NCBI GenBank assembly: GCA_009841635.1
Contig: VXLJ01000042.1
Coordinates: forward strand, 151,930 to 215,929
Direction: 5' to 3'
DNA from: Gammaproteobacteria bacterium
Lineage (GTDB): Bacteria; Pseudomonadota; Gammaproteobacteria; Pseudomonadales; Azotimanducaceae
Length of the DNA stretch: 64,000 nt
The notes under the pieces were generated by a model. That model made no database searches. It was not told the origin of the DNA and saw nothing but the letters and a program-made list of their open reading frames with translations. A program made the translations under genes and the position numbers. Positions within the stretch are counted from its first letter, which is position 1. The number at the start of each line of letters is the position of its first letter. Below, one piece after another: positions 54,961 to 62,122 of this stretch.

Positions 54961-57210
54961 ATGTCGAAACTACGAAAGTCGCGACCCCATTGGTCGCCGT
55001 TTAAACACGCGATGTCAATCGCTGGTTATTTGCTTTTCTTCGTTAGCACAGCCATTGCGCAAGACAATGAAGCCGACGAAACAGACCAACACGAATCAAC
55101 GCAAGCGCTAGAGGAGGTCGTCGTGAAAGCGCAACCTCTTCCAGGTGACGGTATTGCGCAAAGCTATGAAGCACTTTCTGGTGACGAACTCGCGCGTTTG
55201 CTCGAAACGTCAATCAGCGAAACGTTGAGCTCACTGCCTGGCATTCGAAGTGCGGGATTTGGACCGGTGGTAGGGCGTCCAGTCATACATGGTCTGAGTG
55301 GCGTTCGTGTAAAACCTCTCGCCGACCGCACGAGCACGATGGATTTAAGCCTTCTCGGACTCGACCACCCGGTCATCATTAACCCCCACATGGCAAACGT
55401 GGTCGAAGTTATCAAGGGACCACGGGCACTCATATACGGTAGCGAAGCCATTGGCGGCATCATAAACGTTGACACAGGCCGTGTTCCCAAAGCACGTCGA
55501 GATGATGTATTTGCTGGTCGTATGAGCGCTAGCACAGCCGACAATGGGGGACGCGAAATATTTTCAGGTCGTGCGGACTTCGGCGCTGGCAACCTTGCGT
55601 TTCATGCCGACGTTCATGCCAACCGAAGCGGCGATTTCGAAATTCCAGGGTGTGCGGCACTGCACGGTGATGAAGAGGCGCATCATGACGAAGAAGAGCA
55701 CCATGACGAAGAAGAGGAGCACCACGACGAGGACGAACATCACGAAGCAGTTGAGTGCGGCGTAGTTCACAACAGTTTCTATGAAATCGTCAGTGGTGCA
55801 TTCGGGTCTTCGTATGTAAGCGATGACGGTTATGTAGGCATTTCTTTTACATCTAACACCGGCGAATTCGGCTCACCCGTTGCGCACAGTCATGGTCATG
55901 ACGAGCACGACGAGGACGAACATGGCGATGACGATCATGACGACGACCATGACGATCATGGTGATGATGACCACGATGAGCATAGCGACGAACATGAAGA
56001 CGAACATGGCCATGAAAGTGAATTACCCATGGGAGGCATCGTCTTTGAACAATCCCGGTTCGATTTCGATATGCAACGCAACAATGTCAGCGAACTGATA
56101 TCCCAACTCCAAGTACGAGTCGCTGTCAGTGAATACGAACATGAAGAAGGTGAAGAATTTGGCGGCGAACCCGAATCTATATGGTCCAACGATGGATATG
56201 AAGTTCGTGTCGATGCGACGCTGAGTCGGGCAAATCAATCCATCATCGGCGCACAGCTGTCTGGCCGAGACTACGAAGTCGTAGCCGCGCACGAAGAAGA
56301 TGGGATTCCGCTGGTGTCGGAAACCCGCGCTGGTTTATCGTGGTTGCACGAACGACCTCTAGGTTCATCAACCTTAAATTTCGGCTCGCGTGTAGAGGTA
56401 AAGAAAGTAGATTCCGATGACTTTGGGAGCCGCAATTTCACCAACTATGCGCTTTCGTTAGGGTTGCTTTCGAACATCTCTCGTGATTGGGTGGTCAATC
56501 TAGAGTTGAGCAATACCAGCCGGTCACCAACACTTGAAGAACTAGCAAGTCGTGGTGTCCACTTAGCAACTAACTCTATTGAGCTCGGTAATCCTGATCT
56601 TGAGAATGAACGGTTAACCGGAGCGACGCTTGGTCTAACGCGCCAGAAACGCAATCTTGAACTTGATTTGACGGCCTATCACCGCCGCTTTCAGGACTTC
56701 ATTTACTTAACGCGAACTAACGAGGTTGACCATGACACACCGATTTTCCTGTATGAACACAACGATGCAACGTTCACAGGATTAGATACAAAGGCGACCT
56801 ACCACTGGCCCATCTCCGATACCTCGGAGATAGATATCCGCGTTCAACACGATGTGCTGGCCACCACCGTTGAGCGCAACTCCAATACCAGATTACCGCA
56901 AATGCCCCCGAGTCGAACCACGCTAGGCTTTGACCTGTTTCGTCCTGCGTTCTTTGCGAATCTTGATTTCTCGCACACCGCAGCCGTAGATGAAGTCGCG
57001 TTTCTTGAAACACCTACCGCTTCGTTTTTCGATTTGTCCGGTAATATCGAGTACACCTTCGAAGGTGTTGGTGGCGGTACCGATATAACGGTCTACCTAA
57101 AAGGTAAAAACCTTACGGACGAAGAGCAACGCAATCACGTTTCAATTATCAAAGACCAAGTGCCGCTGCCAGGCCGGCTGTTAGAGCTCGGTTTTCGCCT
57201 AAATAAATAA
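54961..57210 (+). CDS. TonB-dependent receptor with His/Asp/Glu-rich segments, ZnuD-like
   Basis: A 749-residue outer-membrane receptor. The ATG follows AAAGGATC. The signal peptide ends near STAIAQ (residue 32), then EEVVVKAQPL as TonB box. The plug has IHGLSGVRVKPLADR and IKGPRALIYGSEAIGG. Two barrel segments, residues 235-262 and 309-352, are almost only His, Asp and Glu. Such loops occur in ZnuD-type zinc receptors of Neisseria and relatives, so zinc or another divalent metal is the likely cargo. The last strand ends GRLLELGFRLNK. No Zur box was recognised in the 120 bases upstream. Confidence 0.92.
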   Translation: MSKLRKSRPHWSPFKHAMSIAGYLLFFVSTAIAQDNEADETDQHESTQALEEVVVKAQPLPGDGIAQSYEALSGDELARLLETSISETLSSLPGIRSAGFGPVVGRPVIHGLSGVRVKPLADRTSTMDLSLLGLDHPVIINPHMANVVEVIKGPRALIYGSEAIGGIINVDTGRVPKARRDDVFAGRMSASTADNGGREIFSGRADFGAGNLAFHADVHANRSGDFEIPGCAALHGDEEAHHDEEEHHDEEEEHHDEDEHHEAVECGVVHNSFYEIVSGAFGSSYVSDDGYVGISFTSNTGEFGSPVAHSHGHDEHDEDEHGDDDHDDDHDDHGDDDHDEHSDEHEDEHGHESELPMGGIVFEQSRFDFDMQRNNVSELISQLQVRVAVSEYEHEEGEEFGGEPESIWSNDGYEVRVDATLSRANQSIIGAQLSGRDYEVVAAHEEDGIPLVSETRAGLSWLHERPLGSSTLNFGSRVEVKKVDSDDFGSRNFTNYALSLGLLSNISRDWVVNLELSNTSRSPTLEELASRGVHLATNSIELGNPDLENERLTGATLGLTRQKRNLELDLTAYHRRFQDFIYLTRTNEVDHDTPIFLYEHNDATFTGLDTKATYHWPISDTSEIDIRVQHDVLATTVERNSNTRLPQMPPSRTTLGFDLFRPAFFANLDFSHTAAVDEVAFLETPTASFFDLSGNIEYTFEGVGGGTDITVYLKGKNLTDEEQRNHVSIIKDQVPLPGRLLELGFRLNK
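55663..55746 (+). repeat. First His/Asp/Glu-rich coding repeat
   Basis: Residues 235-262 of the ZnuD-like receptor are built from short units such as HHDEEE, encoded by near-identical CATCATGACGAAGAAGAG-like units. Probably a metal-capturing external loop. A cysteine pair (GCAAL and VECGVV) brackets the segment. Confidence 0.8.
55885..56016 (+). repeat. Second His/Asp/Glu-rich coding repeat
   Basis: Residues 309-352 of the same receptor alternate His with Asp/Glu (HGHDEHDEDEHGDDDHDD and onward). The DNA is a run of CAT/CAC and GAC/GAT codons and could vary in length by slippage. Probably a second external metal-binding loop. Confidence 0.8.
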
Positions 57211-57236
57211 CTAGCTTAAGACAAGAGCAACAAACT

Positions 57237-58226
57237 ATGGCGATATCGCGCGAAGTGCATCTGCTTGCACGACCAGATGGCTTGCCGTCAAGCGATCAGT
57301 TTCACATTGTCGAAACAGAAGTAGGCGATCCAGGAGATGGTGAAGTTCTTGTCAAGAATAGCTGGATGTCGGTCGACCCAGCAATGCGCCCTCGCTTGTC
57401 AAATGGTCAGCAATCGCAACATCAGGTGATTTCCGGTGGTGCGTTAGGTACGGTCATAGCTTCTCGACATGAATCCTTTAAGGAAGGCGATATAGTTCAG
57501 CATGGCGCGGGTTGGCGCGAGCTTCATCTGTCAGACGGCGGCGATTTAGAAGCGTTGGACCCAGCCGGTTTTCCAGAAACGCTATACATGCACGTGCTTG
57601 GCACGACAGGCTTCACGGCATGGGGTGGCATCTTGATCACAGGCCGTCTCCAAGACGGCGAAAACGTGTTTGTGTCCGCGGCCGCGGGCGCAGTCGGCTC
57701 CGTTGCCGCACAAATCGCCAAGTTGAAAGGTTGCTACGTCATTGGATCAGCCGGCTCCGCTGCTAAGTGTGCTTGGTTACAAGACACGCTCGGCCTCGAT
57801 GTGGCGATCAACTATCGAGAGGGCGTGCTACGCAAGAGTCTGAAGGCCGCCGCGCCAAACGGGATAGACGTTTATTTTGACAATGTCGGTGGCGAACATC
57901 TCGACGCCGCCCTGCCCCGAATGAATGTATTTGGTCGAATTCCGATTTGCGGGATGATTTCGGCATACAACAACTTTGGCGCAATCTCCAGCGGTGTTAC
58001 GACGTTGTCCAACATGGTTTACCAGAGGATCACGATGCAAGGATTCGTCGTCTGGGATTTCAATGATCGCAAAGCTGAGTTTCTTGACGATATGCGTGCT
58101 TGGCTTCGTGCAGGTCAAATGCACTACGAGGAAACCGTGTACGATGGTATCGAATCCGCAGCCGATGCCTTGATCGGGTTGTTCACCGGCCAAAATACCG
58201 GCAAAATGCTTGTGAAACTCAGTTAA
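57237..58226 (+). CDS. NADP-dependent oxidoreductase of the zinc-free MDR family (CurA/YncB-like)
   Basis: A 329-residue medium-chain reductase. WMSVDPAMRPRLS is the family's vDPxMR motif, and GTTGFTAWGGI with AAAGAVGSVAAQIAKLKGCYV forms the nucleotide-binding part. VYFDNVGGEHLDAALPRMN is also typical. No zinc ligands. Members reduce double bonds of enones, curcumin or leukotriene-like compounds using NADPH; the substrate here is unknown. It starts 26 bases after the receptor and ends at a strong terminator. Confidence 0.92.
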   Translation: MAISREVHLLARPDGLPSSDQFHIVETEVGDPGDGEVLVKNSWMSVDPAMRPRLSNGQQSQHQVISGGALGTVIASRHESFKEGDIVQHGAGWRELHLSDGGDLEALDPAGFPETLYMHVLGTTGFTAWGGILITGRLQDGENVFVSAAAGAVGSVAAQIAKLKGCYVIGSAGSAAKCAWLQDTLGLDVAINYREGVLRKSLKAAAPNGIDVYFDNVGGEHLDAALPRMNVFGRIPICGMISAYNNFGAISSGVTTLSNMVYQRITMQGFVVWDFNDRKAEFLDDMRAWLRAGQMHYEETVYDGIESAADALIGLFTGQNTGKMLVKLS

Positions 58227-58248
58227 TCTGAGCGCATCTAATCCAACA

Positions 58249-58279
58249 CCGCCGAGCAATGCTTGCTCGGCGGTTTTTT
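58249..58279 (+). terminator. Rho-independent terminator
   Basis: CCGCCGAGCAA (58249-58259) and TTGCTCGGCGG (58263-58273) form a perfect 11-base-pair stem with a TGC loop, followed by six T (58274-58279). It ends the MDR oxidoreductase transcript and lies 7 bases before the end of the convergent metY. Confidence 0.93.
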
Positions 58280-58285
58280 ACGCAG

Positions 58286-59557
58286 CTAGACCGCCGCTAA
58301 TGCTTGATCGAGATCCTCGAGTATGTCATCGATATGCTCGATGCCTACCGAGAGGCGAATCATTTCCGGTGATACGCCAACGCTGCGTTGTTCTTCTTCG
58401 GTGAGCTGGCGATGTGTTGTGGATGCTGGGTGGCACGACAGGGACTTAGCATCACCGATGTTCACTAAGCGCTTAAACAGTTTGAGCGCGTCATAAAACT
58501 TCACACCTGCATCGAATCCGCCACTCACCCCAAATGTCAGAATCCCGGACGCGCGACCATCCATGTAGCGTTGCGCGAGGGCGTGATAACGATCCCCTTC
58601 AAGTCCGGCGTAGCTGACCCAGTCAACTTTGGCATGACCTTGCAAATGCTTAGCAACAGCTAAGGCGTTCTCGCAATGTTTGTCCATGCGAAGATTGAGC
58701 GTCTCGATGCCTTGCATCAATAGAAATGCATTGAATGGGGAAATGGCCGAACCTGTATTCCGCAATGGCACGGTACGTGCCCGGCCGATATAAGCGGCAG
58801 GACCTAATGCATCGGTGTAAACAACACCGTGATAACTAGGCTCTGGCGTCGTAAACATCGGATAGCGTGAGGCATGAGCAGCCCAATCGAATTGGCCGCC
58901 ATCTGTAATCACGCCACCTAGTGAATTGCCGTGTCCACCCATGTATTTGGTCATTGAATGAACTACGATATCGAAGCCGTGCTCGATTGGTTTCAACAAC
59001 GCCGGCGTTGCGACGGTATTGTCGACAATAGTCGCGATCCCATGGGAATGTGCCATGTCAGCAAGCGCTTTGAGATCCACAATATTGCCTGCTGGATTGC
59101 CAATGCTCTCGCAAAAAATCGCTTTCGTTTTATCGTCTACGAGTTTCTCGAGATCGTCTGCGCTGTCGCCTTCTGCAAACCGTACTTCGATTCCTTGTTT
59201 CGGCAACATATGCGCAAACAACGTGTACGTACCACCGTACAGTTGCGGCACTGAGACGATGTTGTCTCCTACTTCCGCGAGATTCAAGATCGAATAGTTG
59301 ACGCCTGCGGAACCAGCCGACAGCACAAGCGAACCAACGCCTTTTTCCAACGCTGTAACCCGCTCTTCCAGAACCGCTTGGGTTGGATTCATGATCCGCG
59401 TATAGATATTGCCTGGTACCGCAAGGTTGAAAAGGTCAGCACCGTGCTGAGCGTTATCGAACTCGTATGCGATGGTTTGATAAATCGGCACTGCTACTGC
59501 ATGCGTAGTAGGTTCAGATTCGTAGCCGCCATGGATGGCGATCGTTTCGTCTTTCAA
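58286..59557 (-). CDS. metY: O-acetylhomoserine sulfhydrylase (aminocarboxypropyltransferase)
   Basis: A 423-residue PLP enzyme that makes homocysteine from O-acetylhomoserine and sulfide. The TTG start at 59557 has GGAG at the right distance. The PLP lysine is in VVHSMTKYMGGHGNSLGG near residue 205, and ETIAIHGGYESEP and YTRIMNPTQAVLEERVTALE are typical of this family rather than of cystathionine synthases. The end SLSCHPASTTHRQLTEEE is conserved. It follows the SRPBCC, sulfatase and PhyH genes on the same strand, suggesting use of released sulfur. No riboswitch was found in the 74-base gap upstream. Confidence 0.93.
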   Translation of the reverse strand: MKDETIAIHGGYESEPTTHAVAVPIYQTIAYEFDNAQHGADLFNLAVPGNIYTRIMNPTQAVLEERVTALEKGVGSLVLSAGSAGVNYSILNLAEVGDNIVSVPQLYGGTYTLFAHMLPKQGIEVRFAEGDSADDLEKLVDDKTKAIFCESIGNPAGNIVDLKALADMAHSHGIATIVDNTVATPALLKPIEHGFDIVVHSMTKYMGGHGNSLGGVITDGGQFDWAAHASRYPMFTTPEPSYHGVVYTDALGPAAYIGRARTVPLRNTGSAISPFNAFLLMQGIETLNLRMDKHCENALAVAKHLQGHAKVDWVSYAGLEGDRYHALAQRYMDGRASGILTFGVSGGFDAGVKFYDALKLFKRLVNIGDAKSLSCHPASTTHRQLTEEEQRSVGVSPEMIRLSVGIEHIDDILEDLDQALAAV

Positions 59558-59631
59558 AATTTAGCTCCGGCTGAATATGACGCCTTGCCACGCGGCAAAA
59601 ACCGCGAAAATGATAGGTATAAGGAATGGCC

Positions 59632-60315
59632 TTAAGCTAGGCGATGGTAGTCGTGTATCAGAATGTCATAGAGATTGCACAACGCATCGTAAGACCAGTT
59701 ACGCTTTGTTTCGCGGAAGAGATCTTGCAGGGTATCTGTACCGGTGTGCCAACCCGCTAAGACACCTTGCCAGTGGGTGCCAATGCCACCGGGTTGATCA
59801 CGTTCTAAATCGTCAGGGTGGCGTCGAATTTCGTCAGCTACGACGTAATCAGGCGCCATGTAGTCACGCAGCATAAATTCCGTCTGCCTGTCATCGATGG
59901 GTTTCAAGCTAAACCAAGTCCACCCACCCGCTACTGCGTCGAATCGAATCTCGCGGCCACGTTCAAACACGCCGATCTTGCCGTGCCAACCCTCTGGGTA
60001 AAAATTGAAGTTTGCACCCGGTTTTGCCTCAAATTCGGCCGGGAACATCCACGTTTCGAGTTTTGCTGAATCAGCTAAAAATTCCCAGGCAGTTTCAATG
60101 TCCGCATCGAGCAATCGTGTGTATTGCGCAGTCCGCGCATCACGCAAGTTTGCTGCATTGTGAATGAACTCTTCAAGTTCAACCCAGCTTTCGAATTTAA
60201 ACGACTTCGCGAACCGCGCTAGCCCTTCTTCATCATTGCCTTCAAAACGACTCACCGCAACCTTGGCAAGGCAAGCGATCGAAGCTTGTGCGGACGTGAG
60301 CGCTTTGTCACGCAT
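59632..60315 (-). CDS. SRPBCC-domain protein
   Basis: A 227-residue protein. Residues about 1-60 are helical (SIACLAKVAVSRFEG, AKSFKFESWVELEEFI); from about residue 65 an AHSA1-like SRPBCC domain begins (YTRLLDADIETAWEFLAD, KLETWMFPAEFEAKPG, GVLAGWHTGTDTL). This fold has a hydrophobic ligand pocket. The N-terminal part has no recognised match. Its ATG overlaps the sulfatase end by eight bases, so it is cotranscribed with it. No reaction can be assigned. Confidence 0.8.
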   Translation of the reverse strand: MRDKALTSAQASIACLAKVAVSRFEGNDEEGLARFAKSFKFESWVELEEFIHNAANLRDARTAQYTRLLDADIETAWEFLADSAKLETWMFPAEFEAKPGANFNFYPEGWHGKIGVFERGREIRFDAVAGGWTWFSLKPIDDRQTEFMLRDYMAPDYVVADEIRRHPDDLERDQPGGIGTHWQGVLAGWHTGTDTLQDLFRETKRNWSYDALCNLYDILIHDYHRLA

Positions 60316-61822
60316 GCGAGAAATTTCGCTGATCCGTCTGCATTGGTACCACGTCGCAGGTTTGCATATACCATTGAAGCATCAAATCTTGATGCTCGCG
60401 TAAAGCTTCCGCGTAATTAGGATTCACAATCTCATTGCACGTCTCACCCGGGTCATTGCGCAGATCGTAAAACTCGTCGAGTTCGTACGCCCGACGAACG
60501 TACTTGAAATTACGTGTACGACACATCGTCGCCTTGGTGTGCTTTAAGCGGTCCGCTTCTTCTACCTGAAGCGAAACACGAGGTGCGTACAAACCAAGTG
60601 AAGTGTTTGCCGCCATGCTCTCACGTTCGCTTGCCTGAGATTCGCCCCGCAATCGACCTCCTTCGGTAAAAACGACGTCGCGATGCGCCATCTTCGGGTC
60701 TCTGAATAGTGGTACCAGCGACTGTCCAAAATGCCAATAGCCGCACTCGATATTTGCTAGGTCATAAACCGTCGCAGCAAAATCAACCAGCTCGACTAGC
60801 TGATCACGTACTCCTTGAACTGCTTGCACTTTAGCAGGCGGTTTAACGATGAAAGGTACGTTGGCGAGACAATCTTGAAAGGTGTTCTGGGTCTTCTCGA
60901 CCAGACCATAGTCGCCTGTAAAGTCACCATGATCAGAGAAAAGAAAAACCGCAGCTTCGTCGTAGCGATTGGCTTGCTTGAGCGCATCCAACACCAGTCC
61001 AAACTGGTGATCCACCCGCGAGCACATCCCGTAATACGTGCCTCGCAATTCCTGCCAGCGTGATTCGGACCATTTCGTTAACCGCTGCCCATCGCGAATA
61101 CCTTTAAGCAAGGATGGTTTATCGTCCCATCTTGTGTATTCGTGTCGACGAGGAATCGCGTCACGATCAGTTATTGAAAACCAAGGTTCTTCTACGCAAT
61201 ACGGAGGGTGTGGGTAACCAATAGGCAGGAATAAACATAAAGGTTGATCACCATCGTAGGATCGTAAAAAGTCGATCGCCCCATATACCATCGCCCAATC
61301 GCCGTCAAAGTACTTGCCACCATCCTCACGACTCAACTTGCCTTTATAGAAACTAAAAAAATTGTCTCCTTGCGGGTCGCCACGCCATGCCAAATTGCCG
61401 CCGTGACTGCCTTCTGACGGTTCCACACCCCATCTCTCATAGTCGGCTCTAGTTGGCCGGAACTTCTGATCGCAATGGTCACCATAGCCAAGCTGACCCG
61501 GCACCATATCGTTTTTGCCACCCCACCATACGAAATAACCGTTGTCGCGAAGCACCTTTAATAGATTCGGTTCGTCAAAATTTGGGTTGAGCATGTGATG
61601 CATCGTGCGATGACCGCGCACGTGTGGATACCAGCCAGTCATGAAAGAACACCGACTTGGCGTGCACACTGTCGCCTGGACAAATGCATGTCGAAATGAG
61701 ACGGCATCCTTATCAACCAAATCGTCAAGCACAGGCGTATGAACCGCGGGATTGCCTAGGTGCCCTACAACGTCGCCACGCCATTGATCTGGATTGAAGA
61801 TGATGATGTCAGGTCGATTCAT
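60308..61822 (-). CDS. Type I sulfatase (formylglycine-dependent)
   Basis: About 504 residues. The ATG at 61822 (MNRPDIIIFNPDQWRGD) is chosen because sulfatases start with this metal-binding strand; a start at 61918 would add 32 residues with no family support or signal. The modified-residue motif is VCTPSRCSFMTG (CxPSR type, near residue 54), so a formylglycine-generating enzyme from elsewhere is needed. Also visible are FSDHGDFTGDYGLVEKTQN and FIVKPP. No signal peptide, so it would act in the cytoplasm. The substrate (alkyl, aryl, choline or sugar sulfate, or a phosphonate ester) is unknown. Confidence 0.9.
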   Translation of the reverse strand: MNRPDIIIFNPDQWRGDVVGHLGNPAVHTPVLDDLVDKDAVSFRHAFVQATVCTPSRCSFMTGWYPHVRGHRTMHHMLNPNFDEPNLLKVLRDNGYFVWWGGKNDMVPGQLGYGDHCDQKFRPTRADYERWGVEPSEGSHGGNLAWRGDPQGDNFFSFYKGKLSREDGGKYFDGDWAMVYGAIDFLRSYDGDQPLCLFLPIGYPHPPYCVEEPWFSITDRDAIPRRHEYTRWDDKPSLLKGIRDGQRLTKWSESRWQELRGTYYGMCSRVDHQFGLVLDALKQANRYDEAAVFLFSDHGDFTGDYGLVEKTQNTFQDCLANVPFIVKPPAKVQAVQGVRDQLVELVDFAATVYDLANIECGYWHFGQSLVPLFRDPKMAHRDVVFTEGGRLRGESQASERESMAANTSLGLYAPRVSLQVEEADRLKHTKATMCRTRNFKYVRRAYELDEFYDLRNDPGETCNEIVNPNYAEALREHQDLMLQWYMQTCDVVPMQTDQRNFSHA

Positions 61823-62122
61823 AGTGTGAGACAACTCAGCAACGATGCACCCGAAAAAACGTGACGAACCGAAATTTTTCTCTAAGTAAAAAGTGCGCCG
61901 ACCTACGCTCTGCGTCATCCATGAATCAATGCCTGGTCGTTTTGTGCTCGGCCTATTCTTGTGAACTCGTCCTGAAGAGCATGATCAGCTTGTACTGATT
62001 GAGATGACAGCTACCGGTACAAATCATCCTTGAGCGTATCTTGTACCGCGCCGCATGTGCCAATAGCTTGGATAACTAATCTGGAGGTAAATAGCTAGTG
62101 CGCCCTTACAAATACTATGAAC
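61823..62122. other. Gap between PhyH-HEAT gene and sulfatase
   Basis: Three hundred bases holding the inverted repeat described at 61990-62048. The sulfatase frame is open back to 61918 but looks untranslated. No other gene was seen. It may hold the sulfatase promoter. Confidence 0.5.
61990..62048. repeat. Inverted repeat CGGTACAA / TTGTACCG with an extra TTGTAC half
   Basis: CGGTACAA (62015-62022) and TTGTACCG (62041-62048) are a perfect 8-base inverted repeat with an 18-base spacer. A third TTGTAC lies at 61990-61995. Placed upstream of the sulfatase, it could be an operator or a stem-loop; no T run follows. Protein unknown. Confidence 0.5.

Noticed and set aside
55663..56016. Short DNA repeats that could suggest a CRISPR-like array
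   Set aside because: They are codon repeats for His/Asp/Glu inside one open frame, with no regular spacer.
59558..59631. Possible SAM riboswitch ahead of metY, with a CGCGG/CCGCG hairpin at 59591-59606 and GAGCTAAA near the start
   Set aside because: The conserved cores of SAM-II and SAM/SAH motifs could not be aligned, and the GGAG is explained as the ribosome site for the TTG start.
61823..61918. Upstream extension of the sulfatase by 32 residues
   Set aside because: The extension has no signal peptide or family counterpart, and the metal-binding strand fits directly after the ATG at 61822.
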